Both the position numbers and the translations under genes were made by a program. From positions 1 to 39,616 of the forward strand of contig JAOXSB010000184.1 of NCBI GenBank assembly GCA_025800345.1: a stretch of 39,616 nt of DNA, in the 5' to 3' direction. Every line of letters begins with the position of its first letter. The stretch's first letter is position 1. This document shows, piece by piece, positions 1-8,030 of the stretch. The DNA is from Mangrovicoccus sp. GTDB lineage: Bacteria; Pseudomonadota; Alphaproteobacteria; Rhodobacterales; Rhodobacteraceae. The notes beneath the pieces were generated by a model, which was given only the letters and a program-made list of their open reading frames with translations, was not told where the DNA came from and did not search any database.

Positions 1-1
1 C

Positions 2-1117
2 GGCAGCCCAATTGCCCAAGGCCAGATCCTGCGCAACCCCGCCTATGGGGAAAGCTTGCGCAGCATGGCCCAAGATGGCGCGCAGGTTTTCTATCACGGC
101 TCCATCGCCGAGGGGATCATCGAAACCATTGCAGGTTTTGAAGCCAATCCCGGCTATATGAGCTTGCAAGACCTCGCAGGCTATCATGTGAAAACCCGCG
201 CCCCGGTCTGTGTACCCTATCGCAGCTATGAGATCTGCGGCATGGGTCCGCCCTCTTCAGGAGCGCTCACCGTCGGGCAAATTCTAGGTCTGCTCGCCCC
301 TTATGATCTGGCAGCCTTGGGCTCAAACAGCCCCGAGGCCTGGCGCCTGATTGGCGATGCGTCACGTCTGAGCTTTGCCGATCGCGGGCTTTATATGGCC
401 GATAGCGATTTCGTAGCTGTGCCGGTCAAAGGCTTGACGGACCCGGCCTATCTGGCTGAGCGGGCACAATTACTGCAGGGCGATGATGCTTTGCCCGAAA
501 CTGCGCCGGGCAATCCTGGATTTGATCACGCCGGGCTTTGGGCCGCCGATGAAAGCGTTGAGCTGCCCTCCACCTCGCACATCTCGATTGTGGATGGGGC
601 AGGCAATGCCCTGTCCATGACCACAACCATCGAGAACGGCTTTGGGGCGCGGCTGATGACGCCGGGCGGGTTCTTGCTCAATAATGAACTCACCGATTTT
701 TCCTTCCGCAGCCATGTGGACGGTCGCCCCATCGCCAATGCCATCGCCCCGGGCAAACGCCCGCGCTCATCTATGGCCCCGACCATCGTGCTGCGCGACG
801 GGGCGCCGGTTTTGGTGCTGGGCTCGCCCGGCGGGTCGCGGATCATCGGCTATGTGGCCAAAACTCTGATCGCGCATCTTGATTGGGGCCTGGATCTGCA
901 AAGCGCCATCGCCCTGCCCCATCTGGTCAATCGCTTTGGCACGTATGATCTGGAACAAGGCAGCGCGGCAGAGGCTCTCGCCGCCCCGCTGCAAGCCATG
1001 GGATATGAGGTTAACCTGCGGGCACTGACATCAGGGCTGCACGGGATTGCGATCAGCGATCAGGGGCTTTTGGGCGGGGCAGATCCCCGGCGCGAAGGCA
1101 TTGCCCTGGGGGAGTAA
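2..1117 (+). CDS. ggt: gamma-glutamyltransferase, 3' part (5' end outside window)
   Basis: Gamma-glutamyltransferase transfers or hydrolyses the gamma-glutamyl group of glutathione and related compounds, usually in the periplasm. The reading frame is open to the left edge, so the gene is cut; about 371 residues are visible, against roughly 550-590 for the family. The stretch PSTSHISIVD aligns with the start of the small subunit. Its Thr (codon 572-574) should be the catalytic nucleophile exposed by self-cleavage. Downstream the family-typical PGGFLLNNE and GSPGGSRII stretches are present. A TTG and an ATG near position 56-65 are internal codons, not starts. It ends 9 bp from the end of the convergent regulator gene. 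The family call is firm; the substrate is not resolved. Confidence 0.93.
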   Translation, partial: GSPIAQGQILRNPAYGESLRSMAQDGAQVFYHGSIAEGIIETIAGFEANPGYMSLQDLAGYHVKTRAPVCVPYRSYEICGMGPPSSGALTVGQILGLLAPYDLAALGSNSPEAWRLIGDASRLSFADRGLYMADSDFVAVPVKGLTDPAYLAERAQLLQGDDALPETAPGNPGFDHAGLWAADESVELPSTSHISIVDGAGNALSMTTTIENGFGARLMTPGGFLLNNELTDFSFRSHVDGRPIANAIAPGKRPRSSMAPTIVLRDGAPVLVLGSPGGSRIIGYVAKTLIAHLDWGLDLQSAIALPHLVNRFGTYDLEQGSAAEALAAPLQAMGYEVNLRALTSGLHGIAISDQGLLGGADPRREGIALGE

Positions 1118-1126
1118 ACGGCTTGG

Positions 1127-1858
1127 TTACAGGCCTTGGACCAGCGCTTGAACATCGCAAATCGTGATTTTCTTGCGCCCCAGCTCGATCACATCGGCCT
1201 TTTTCAACCGCGCGAAGACTCGGCTGACCGCTTCGCGATTGGCCCCCACATGGGCCGCGATCTCGCTATGAGTAGGGGCCGGGTCGATCACCCCGCCATC
1301 ATATAACCGCTTCTCGGCCATGGCCAAGCGCACCAGCATCAGCTTCACCCGGGTTTCTACATCATGCACCACCAGCTCAAAAATGCGCTGATTGAGACGA
1401 CGGTTGCGGGCGCAAAGATCCTTCATCACATTGCGGGCCAGCTGCGGATAGGTTTCCAACCAGAGTAGGAAATGTATCCCACGAATGCGGCCCAACATAC
1501 TGTCTTCTGCCGCAGTGATTGTCAGCGACCGCGGCCCCTGATCCAAAGCCGCCATTTCGCCAAAATAGCTCTGAGCAGCAAATTCCGCATAAGCGACTTC
1601 TTTGCCTTCATCAGAGAGCAACAGCCCGACCAAACGACCGCGCAGAACCACAAACACATCCGAAGAGCTTTCGCCCTTTTCAACCACGATCTGACCTTTG
1701 GCCACGCGCATGGGCATCACGTCCTTGACCAGCTCCGCGAGCTCATCAGACCCGATGTCTGTAAAAAGACCGATATGAGTAATATCTGCTGCTTTGATCA
1801 AAATACCGCCCAATCCGCAGAAAAACCGAGGATCGCCTCCCTTAAGGAAACAAACCAT
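1127..1858 (-). CDS. Crp/Fnr-family transcriptional regulator
   Basis: A two-domain regulator. An N-terminal cyclic-nucleotide-binding-like beta roll (GQIVVEKGESSSDVFVVLRG, then SYFGEMAALDQGPRS) is joined through a long dimerisation helix to a C-terminal winged helix-turn-helix (HSEIAAHVGANREAVSRVF). The beta roll has the GEMA box, but the cAMP-contacting Arg-Ser pair is only loosely kept, so the ligand is unknown. The start is uncertain. The ATG at 1858 gives 243 residues and is used here. A TTG at 1801 gives about 224 residues, the usual family size, beginning MIKAADITHIGLF. A TTG at 1918 would add an N-terminal extension. The segment ahead of the TTG at 1801 contains Cys residues, but not an FNR-type four-cysteine cluster. 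Its targets cannot be read from the context. Confidence 0.88.
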   Translation of the reverse strand: MVCFLKGGDPRFFCGLGGILIKAADITHIGLFTDIGSDELAELVKDVMPMRVAKGQIVVEKGESSSDVFVVLRGRLVGLLLSDEGKEVAYAEFAAQSYFGEMAALDQGPRSLTITAAEDSMLGRIRGIHFLLWLETYPQLARNVMKDLCARNRRLNQRIFELVVHDVETRVKLMLVRLAMAEKRLYDGGVIDPAPTHSEIAAHVGANREAVSRVFARLKKADVIELGRKKITICDVQALVQGL

Positions 1859-2243
1859 ACAGTAGTCAGCGCTATTGGGAAGAGCCAAGGGAGTGATGAT
1901 GCCATCTCCAACCAGCAAGATCCGGCACCATCACCCCTTTAGGCGCAATAGTTTACTTTATTAAATACCATCGATCCCCAAGACCTGGGCCTTCGAGACC
2001 AATCTCAATATTTGATATACTTAACGTTTTATCCAACAACCTTAACAAGCAATGTGCGCTGAGATACAAACTTGCCGTTTTTTTCGAGCTTATTGGGCTT
2101 GAACCAAGCAATTTCGCTGGAATTTTAACCTTTCCCTAAGGCCAACTCTGTTCCCGCATAACCAGGATTTCGAAGCGGGGATCTTCACCAAGCGTCAATA
2201 TCCACGGCCTAAACCATCCCACGCGAGCCCTATAGGATGTGGA
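1859..2243. promoter_or_regulatory. AT-rich divergent intergenic region
   Basis: This 385-bp spacer lies between the Crp/Fnr gene and the wall hydrolase gene and is clearly more AT-rich than its surroundings. It must carry both promoters. I see a CtrA-like site at 2125-2139, listed separately, and several TTAAC elements near 2020-2050. Part of the left end may be coding if the regulator starts at 1918. I see no other gene. Confidence 0.5.
2125..2139 (+). promoter_or_regulatory. CtrA-like binding site candidate
   Basis: The sequence is TTAA, then seven bases, then CTAA, one mismatch from the CtrA consensus TTAA-N7-TTAA. CtrA controls flagellar genes in many Rhodobacteraceae, and this site lies 105 bp upstream of the first gene of the plus-strand flagellar group. 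A site this short can occur by chance, so this is a candidate only. Confidence 0.3.
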
Positions 2244-3065
2244 ATGGTATTGATTAACAAAATGTTATGGCATTTCTTTTGTGCCGTGTTTTTCTTTATA
2301 GTTGGCGCCACGAGCCTTCACGCGAGCAATGGCACCCTCGCTTGGTCAGGATATGGCGCGAAAGCGCGCAACAGCTCCGAATCGTCCCAATCTGCGCCGA
2401 ATCGCGCCGCCCATGGCTCAACCCAGACAAGATCCGCGGGCCGCGCACCGTTTTTAGCCTCCCCCAAACAAGGGCTGATGCCCGCCCGCGCGGCCTCTCC
2501 TTGGTTTGGGCAAGCGCGCAGCAATATGTTGCCGCGCTCGTCGCCCGACCGGCGCAGCACCCGGTTTAGATCCCAATCCCGCGCACTCTCGCGCCGGTTT
2601 GGAGCGCCCCCAACGGCACAAGTGATAACCGCCTTAATTGCCCACCCGCCCGCGGATTTTTCCGACCTCACGGCCCTTGGCTGTATTGCGGTCTCCATTT
2701 ACCACGAAGCGCGCAACCAACCGGCTGCAGGGCAATACGCGGTGGGTTCGGTGATCCTAACCCGCGCGGCCACCCCCGAACGATGGGGCAACACCCCCTG
2801 CGCCGTGGTGCAGCCCGTGCAATTCTCGTATCTGAGCCCGGATCGCCGCTTTGCCCCGATCACCGATCATCGCGCCTGGGCCATGGCGGTGGACGTGGCC
2901 GCGCAGGTGCTCGCCGATGGTCCCGCGCCTGCTTTGAAGGGCGCAGATCACTATCACGCCACTTATGTTTGGCCCCGTTGGAACCAAGACATGACCGCGA
3001 TTGGGCGCATCGCCGATCATGTGTTCTGGCGCAGCGCCGCGCAACGCTCAAACCGCGCCCCTTAG
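2244..3065 (+). CDS. SleB/CwlJ-type cell wall hydrolase, secreted
   Basis: This 273-residue protein has an N-terminal hydrophobic segment (about residues 8-25, LWHFFCAVFFFIVGATSL) that looks like a signal peptide or anchor. A low-complexity Ser/Arg/Pro-rich linker (about 30-130) follows, then a C-terminal Hydrolase_2 domain. The domain is recognised from IAVSIYHEARNQ, with Glu155 as the expected catalytic residue, GQYAVGSVILTR and the WNQDM segment. SleB/CwlJ enzymes cut peptidoglycan, but outside spore formers they are general wall hydrolases. It sits 138 bp upstream of flhA on the same strand, so opening the wall for the flagellar rod is a reasonable inference but not shown. An internal ATG at 2262 is an alternative start. 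Confidence 0.88.
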   Translation: MVLINKMLWHFFCAVFFFIVGATSLHASNGTLAWSGYGAKARNSSESSQSAPNRAAHGSTQTRSAGRAPFLASPKQGLMPARAASPWFGQARSNMLPRSSPDRRSTRFRSQSRALSRRFGAPPTAQVITALIAHPPADFSDLTALGCIAVSIYHEARNQPAAGQYAVGSVILTRAATPERWGNTPCAVVQPVQFSYLSPDRRFAPITDHRAWAMAVDVAAQVLADGPAPALKGADHYHATYVWPRWNQDMTAIGRIADHVFWRSAAQRSNRAP

Positions 3066-3203
3066 GGCCAAGGCGCAAGGCCATCCTCTGCGCTGCCTCA
3101 TGGGCCTAACGCAATTTTAAGCCCCCTCGCCTAAGCCCAAAGCACCGCCTGCCCCCGGCCAGAACAGCCCTTGGATGAGCAGAATGCTCTTATGTGATGT
3201 AAA

Positions 3204-5297
3204 ATGAAGTCACTGCCTTTCGACACGAGCAAAATATTTCAACCGACGATTTTGCTCGCCATCGCATTGATGTCCATCATTGTCATGATGATCCTGCCCA
3301 TGCCCGCCTGGGTGCTTGATATTGGGCTGGTGGGCTCTTTTGGCCTGGCGATTTTGATCTTCACCACCACGCTTTTCATCGAACGGCCCTTAGATTTCTC
3401 GGCCTTCCCGACGGTTTTGCTAGCCTCGCTGATGCTGCGCCTGTCCTTGAATGTCTCTTCGACCAAGCTGATCATCGGCCAAGGGCATACGGGCACCCAT
3501 GCTGCGGGCGAAGTGATCCAGGGCTTTGCCATGTTCGTTATGGGCGGCAGCGTGATCATCGGCTTGGTGGTTTTTGGCGTGCTCTTGATCGTCAATTTCG
3601 TGGTGATCACCAAAGGTGCCGCCCGCATGGCCGAGGTTGGCGCGCGTTTCGCCCTTGATGGGATGCCCGGCAAGCAACTGGCCATCGATAGCGATTTATC
3701 CGCAGGGGCCATCGATCATGAAACCGCCAAAGCGCGGCGCAGCCAAGAACAGGCCGAAACCACCTTTTTCGGCTCCCTGGATGGGGCTTCAAAATTCGTT
3801 AAGGGCGACGCCATTGCCGGGCTGTTGATCACGGCGCTGAATTTGATCATGGGGCTCGTCATCGGGTTGAGCCTACATGGCATGCCCATTGGGGATGCCT
3901 TCACCACCTATGCCATTCTTACGGTCGGAGATGGGCTCGTCACCCAAATCCCAGCGGTGATCATTTCCATTGCCTCCGCTCTGCTGCTGGCCCGCGGCGG
4001 GGCCACGGGCTCTACGGATATGGCTCTGGCCAAACAATTAGGGCGCAACCCCGCTGCTTTGTCCACCGTAGCGCTGTTGATGGCGCTGCTGGGCTTTGTG
4101 CCGGGCCTGCCGATCCTGCCGTTTTTGATTGGGGCCCTGGCGCTTGGAGGATTTGCGCGCATCGCCGCAAAACGCATCGCTGAGGCCGAACAAGAGGCTG
4201 AAACCCTGCCGCCTCCGGAGCCCGCCGAACAAGGATCTCGCCTGGGAGATGTGCTCGCGGTGGAGGATATTCACCTGCTTTTTGCCCCCAATTTGGTGCC
4301 CATGGTGCTGGATACAGCCACCGGGCTGGATATGCGGATCACCAATATGCGCCGCCATTTGGCCGAGAGCTTTGGGGTTTTGCTTAGCGAAGTGCGCCTG
4401 ACCGATGATCCAAGCCTTGAAGACGGCACTTATGTGATCCGCCTGCAAGGGGTGGAAACCGTGCGCAATCGCGTCAAACCCGATCAAGTGCTGGCCCTGC
4501 TGCAAGAAGGCGCTCAAGGCCTGCCCGCTGGCGAGGATGTGCGCGAGCCAGTCTATGGCGCGCCGGCCCGCTGGATCGATATCGGGGACCGTGAAACCGC
4601 CAGCTTGCATGGCTTGACCGTGGTCGCCCCCACCGAAGTGATCTCGACCCATCTGCTGGAAACCATCAAAGGCGCGCTGTCGCGCCTGATGACCCTAAGC
4701 AGCCTGCGCGCGCTGCTCGATCAGATGACCTCGCTGAGCGACGAGACCCGCGCAGCGGCCAATCGGCGGCTTTTTGACGAGTTGATCCCCGACAAAGTGC
4801 CGATGGATCTGCTGCTGATCGTGCTGCGCATGTTGCTCGACGAGCAAGTCTCTATCCGCAACCTGCCGCTCATTATGGAATCCATCGCCGAGGCGCGCCC
4901 GCTGCTCGGCACCCCCGAAGCGATCACAGAACATGTGCGCCAACGGCTTGGGTTTCAGATCATCGCGGGGATCTTGCGCCAAGATGGATGCTTGCCCCTG
5001 GTGCAGCTCGCCCCGGAATGGGAACGGCGCTTTGAGACCCATCAGGTGGAAACGGAGCAAGGGCGGCGCGACGTGGCCTTGCCCCCCGATGAGTTTAACC
5101 GCCTCACCGCCAATATGGTGGAGCGCATGAATTCCGCCACCGATGCAGAGACCAGCCCGGCCTTGGTCACCGCCGCCCATCGCCGCAGGTTCCTACGCAC
5201 GGTTGCACGGGCAAGCGGGCTCAGCGCCCCGGTGCTGTCTTACGAAGAAATCGGCATAGATGCGCGCCCAGCAGTTGTTGGCGTGGTGCCCCCATGA
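3204..5297 (+). CDS. flhA: flagellar export apparatus protein FlhA
   Basis: FlhA is the large inner-membrane subunit of the flagellar type III export gate. Its cytoplasmic ring receives substrates and chaperones. The 697-residue product has the family's usual length. The N-terminal half carries about eight membrane segments, starting ILLAIALMSIIVMMI, and includes the conserved cytoplasmic loop GAARMAEVGARFALDGMPGK and the conserved EVGARF core. The C-terminal half from about residue 330 is the soluble four-subdomain region, with LLSEVRLTDDPSL and the IHLLFAPNLVPMVL start. The ATG at 3204 follows a 138-bp spacer. The stop overlaps the fliR start by four bases (ATGA), implying translational coupling. 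Confidence 0.98.
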   Translation: MKSLPFDTSKIFQPTILLAIALMSIIVMMILPMPAWVLDIGLVGSFGLAILIFTTTLFIERPLDFSAFPTVLLASLMLRLSLNVSSTKLIIGQGHTGTHAAGEVIQGFAMFVMGGSVIIGLVVFGVLLIVNFVVITKGAARMAEVGARFALDGMPGKQLAIDSDLSAGAIDHETAKARRSQEQAETTFFGSLDGASKFVKGDAIAGLLITALNLIMGLVIGLSLHGMPIGDAFTTYAILTVGDGLVTQIPAVIISIASALLLARGGATGSTDMALAKQLGRNPAALSTVALLMALLGFVPGLPILPFLIGALALGGFARIAAKRIAEAEQEAETLPPPEPAEQGSRLGDVLAVEDIHLLFAPNLVPMVLDTATGLDMRITNMRRHLAESFGVLLSEVRLTDDPSLEDGTYVIRLQGVETVRNRVKPDQVLALLQEGAQGLPAGEDVREPVYGAPARWIDIGDRETASLHGLTVVAPTEVISTHLLETIKGALSRLMTLSSLRALLDQMTSLSDETRAAANRRLFDELIPDKVPMDLLLIVLRMLLDEQVSIRNLPLIMESIAEARPLLGTPEAITEHVRQRLGFQIIAGILRQDGCLPLVQLAPEWERRFETHQVETEQGRRDVALPPDEFNRLTANMVERMNSATDAETSPALVTAAHRRRFLRTVARASGLSAPVLSYEEIGIDARPAVVGVVPP

Positions 5298-6073
5298 TCG
5301 CAACGCTGAGCGCTTTGGCAGAGCTGTTTGGCCCCTGGCTTTGGGCCGGAGCGCTGATCGGCTTGCGTATCAGCGCGGCGGTGTTTCTGCTGCCTGCCTT
5401 TGGCGCGCAAATGGTGCCGATGCGGGTTCGCCTGGGCATGGCATTTGCGCTGACCTTGCTTGTCACGCCCTTGGTGCCTCTGCCTTCGGGCTGGGGTGTG
5501 CCGAATTTTGCGCTATTGATCTCTGCTGCCATGAGCGAAAGCTTAACTGGGCTGTGTTTTGGCTTTGCTCTTCGCCTCACGATCTGGATCTTGCAAATCG
5601 TGGGCAGCATCGCCGCCCAATCCATCTCGCTCTCGCAAATCCTCGGCGGGGCAGGCGTTGATCCGCAACCGGCCATCTCCCAGCTATTCGTTGTGGCAGC
5701 GCTGGCCCTTGCCATGATGGCCGGTTTTCACATCCAAATCGTCAGCGCCTTTGTCAAAAGCTATGATCTGGTGCCCCTGGGCCAATTCCCCCTAGCCGCT
5801 GCCATGAGCGATTGGGCGGTGGGGGAAGTGGCCGCGGGCTTTGCGCTGGCGTTTTCCTTGGCCGCCCCATTTGCCATTGCCTCGCTGCTTTACAATATGG
5901 CTCTGGGCGCCATCAATCGCGCCATGCCGCAGCTTATGGTGGCATTTGTCGGTGCTCCGGCGATCACCGCAGGCGGCCTGGCCTTGCTGGCCATTGCAGC
6001 GCCACTGATCTTGATGCTCTGGCTAGAACGGCTGGCCCAAGCCCTGGGGCAGCCTTTCGGACCGTTGCCATGA
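5294..6073 (+). CDS. fliR: flagellar export apparatus protein FliR
   Basis: FliR is an inner-membrane core subunit of the export gate, built with FliP and FliQ. The 259-residue product is strongly hydrophobic with about six membrane segments (ALIGLRISAAVFLLPAFGAQ, LGMAFALTLLVTPLVPL, LFVVAALALAMMAGFHIQIV, LALLAIAAPLILMLWL) and matches the family length. The start is fixed by the ATGA overlap with flhA, and the end overlaps the flhB start in the same way. fliP is not in the window, although fliQ is present in the facing operon. Confidence 0.96.
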   Translation: MIATLSALAELFGPWLWAGALIGLRISAAVFLLPAFGAQMVPMRVRLGMAFALTLLVTPLVPLPSGWGVPNFALLISAAMSESLTGLCFGFALRLTIWILQIVGSIAAQSISLSQILGGAGVDPQPAISQLFVVAALALAMMAGFHIQIVSAFVKSYDLVPLGQFPLAAAMSDWAVGEVAAGFALAFSLAAPFAIASLLYNMALGAINRAMPQLMVAFVGAPAITAGGLALLAIAAPLILMLWLERLAQALGQPFGPLP

Positions 6074-7167
6074 GCGGGCCAGAGGAAGACACTGAAAAAC
6101 CGTATGAGGCGACGCCGCGAAAACTTGAAGAAGCGCGCAAACGCGGCGAAATCCCAAAATCAAATGATCTGATCACCGCTGGCGGGTTTTTGGGGTTTTT
6201 TCTCGCCGCCGGGCTGTTCGGCGCCTCCAGCTTGCAGCAGCTGGGCACGCTGCTCACCGCCATGATCGCCCAAAGCCATGAATTTGCCCCAGTGCTTTTG
6301 GGCGATGGAGGGCGCAGCCTGGGCGGCGGTTTAATCGGGCGCTTGTTTTCCAGTCTCTCGCCTTGGTTGATCTTGCCCGCGCTCACCGCCTTGGTGGTGA
6401 TCTTGGCCCAACGCAGCTTGACCTTTAGCGGCAAGAAACTTGAGTTTAAGCTGTCGCGCATTTCCATAATCGCCAATTTCAAGAACCGCTTTGGCCGGGC
6501 GGGCCTGTTTGAATTTGCCAAAAGCTTTTCCAAGCTGATCATTATCTCTTGTGCGCTAGGGTTTTTCCTGCGCGAGCGGTGGCCCAATCTGATGCGTAGC
6601 ATGGCGCTTGAGGCCAATGCCGGGGCGGCGGTGATGCTGCAACTCTCGCTGGGGTTTCTGACGGCGGTGATCGGCATTTTCACCCTGATCGGGATCATCG
6701 ATTTTCTGTGGCAATATGCAGAACATCTTCGGAAAAACCGCATGAGCCATCAGGAGCTGAAAGACGAAACCAAGCAAAGCGAAGGCGACCCTTATCTCAA
6801 ACAAGAGCGGCGCGAACGCGGCATGAGCATTGCGGCAAACCGTATGATGGCCGAAGTGCCCGATGCCGATGTGGTTTTGATCAATCCCGAACATTACGCG
6901 GTAGCGCTAAAATGGGATCGCAGCCCCGGATCCGCCCCGGTCTGCGTCGCCAAAGGCGTGGATCACATCGCGCTCAAAATCCGGGAAACCGCCACCGAAG
7001 CCGGTGTTCCCATCCATCGCGATCCGCCAACCGCGCGGGCGCTTTACGCCACCACCGAGCTCGATCAACAGATCGCGCCCGAACATTACAGGGCCGTGGC
7101 TGCGGCCATACGCTTTGCCGAGAAGATGCGCGAGAAAGCCAAACACCGTGACGGATCCAGACTATAA
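6070..7167 (+). CDS. flhB: flagellar export switch protein FlhB (NPEH motif)
   Basis: FlhB is the membrane switch that changes export specificity from rod/hook to filament subunits after self-cleavage of its cytoplasmic domain. The 365-residue product starts MSGPEEDTEKPYEATPRKLEEA, the typical FlhB N-terminus, and has about four membrane segments between residues 35 and 215. The cytoplasmic domain follows with KDETKQSEGDP and a cleavage motif. That motif reads Asn272-Pro273-Glu274-His275 rather than the usual NPTH. The frame is open further upstream, but the ATG at 6070 is chosen because it overlaps the fliR stop (ATGA) and gives the normal N-terminus. The 3' end overlaps the next gene by 20 bp. 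Confidence 0.97.
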   Translation: MSGPEEDTEKPYEATPRKLEEARKRGEIPKSNDLITAGGFLGFFLAAGLFGASSLQQLGTLLTAMIAQSHEFAPVLLGDGGRSLGGGLIGRLFSSLSPWLILPALTALVVILAQRSLTFSGKKLEFKLSRISIIANFKNRFGRAGLFEFAKSFSKLIIISCALGFFLRERWPNLMRSMALEANAGAAVMLQLSLGFLTAVIGIFTLIGIIDFLWQYAEHLRKNRMSHQELKDETKQSEGDPYLKQERRERGMSIAANRMMAEVPDADVVLINPEHYAVALKWDRSPGSAPVCVAKGVDHIALKIRETATEAGVPIHRDPPTARALYATTELDQQIAPEHYRAVAAAIRFAEKMREKAKHRDGSRL

Positions 7168-7507
7168 TCGCTTGCAAGACCTGCTGCGTTTGGCCGAGCT
7201 CGACCAAAGCCAAAGCGCCGCCAATCTACAGCAGAAATCAGCGCATGAAACGCGCTTGGCCTTGCAGATGGCAACCCTTTCGCCACGGCGTGTTTTAGAA
7301 GATGGCAGCTATGATCTCTTCACCGCCACGGGCCAGGCGGCCCATTGGCAAACTTGGCTCCATCTGGAGCGTCGGCGGCTCAGCATTTTAAGCGCCCGGG
7401 CCCGGCTGGCGGTTGAGGCCGCCCGGCGCAGCCATGCGAAAACCACCGCAAGATATCAAGTATTGGAAAAGCTCACCCAAGCGCGCAAACCAAAGCGCCG
7501 CGATTAA
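7148..7507 (+). CDS. FliJ-like coiled-coil flagellar protein (putative)
   Basis: A 119-residue, highly charged, Gln/Arg/Ala-rich protein predicted to be almost entirely helical. It has one helix around residues 5-45 (NRLQDLLRLAELDQSQSAAN) and a second around 63-115 (LHLERRRLSILSARARLAVE), split by a short non-helical stretch. This helical hairpin shape and the basic C-terminus (KPKRRD) resemble FliJ, the coiled-coil stalk of the FliI ATPase, which is normally about 140-150 residues. Sequence identity to FliJ is not obvious by eye, so the call rests on shape and position after flhB. The GTG start at 7148 is preceded by GAGAAAG. The stop shares bases 7505-7506 with the fliL stop on the other strand. 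Confidence 0.6.
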   Translation: MTDPDYNRLQDLLRLAELDQSQSAANLQQKSAHETRLALQMATLSPRRVLEDGSYDLFTATGQAAHWQTWLHLERRRLSILSARARLAVEAARRSHAKTTARYQVLEKLTQARKPKRRD

Positions 7508-8019
7508 ACATCCTTTTTGAGCAGATCGACGATCAACACATCCATTACCTGCACGCCGACAATGCCCACTGCGGTTTCCTTCAGCAAACCGCGCACCGCA
7601 TCCAAGCCCCGGCCATTGACAAAATCCGTGGAAAATCCCCCCGCCGAGGAATGGTCAAAAAGCACATTGAGAAATGCATCGCGCAATTTGGGCATACGCT
7701 CATAAATCAACTCTTGGGCCACGGAATCCACTTCCAAAGTCAGTGAGAGCACAACAAGGGATGTAATCGCCTCATCCGAGGCCACCGGCACGATGAATTG
7801 ATTGTCGAACTCGATAAAGGTGGTCTGGATTTCCACCGGATAACCGCCCGCGGCCTCTTTGCCTTCAGCGTCTTGCCCGCCCGAAGCATAAGCTGTTGGC
7901 GGGCAATCAACATGTTCTGCCTTGGCCTGTTCCTGGGGGGGCGGGCGCAAAACATACCCCGCCCCTGCCCCCCCAAGCAGACCGATAATCGCAAACACGA
8001 TCGGAAGAAGCTTTCCCAT
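7504..8019 (-). CDS. fliL: flagellar basal body-associated protein FliL
   Basis: FliL is a single-pass inner-membrane protein around the stator that supports torque and motility. The 171-residue product has an N-terminal membrane helix (LLPIVFAIIGLLGGAGAGYV), a short Pro/Gln/Glu-rich linker, and a periplasmic domain. The domain contains IQTTFIEFDNQFIVPV, SLVVLSLTLEVDS and a C-terminal VMDVLIVDLLKKDV typical of FliL. The length is normal. It is the last gene of the flgB-to-fliL operon, 11 bp after flgH, and its stop is interleaved with that of the convergent fliJ-like gene, so no separate terminator fits between the two operons. Confidence 0.9.
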   Translation of the reverse strand: MGKLLPIVFAIIGLLGGAGAGYVLRPPPQEQAKAEHVDCPPTAYASGGQDAEGKEAAGGYPVEIQTTFIEFDNQFIVPVASDEAITSLVVLSLTLEVDSVAQELIYERMPKLRDAFLNVLFDHSSAGGFSTDFVNGRGLDAVRGLLKETAVGIVGVQVMDVLIVDLLKKDV

Positions 8020-8030
8020 CCCCTTCCTCC

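Noticed and set aside
1801-1858. FNR-type iron-sulfur cluster motif in the regulator at 1127-1858
   Set aside because: The Cys spacing does not match FNR, a fourth Cys is not in place, and the most likely start removes most of them.
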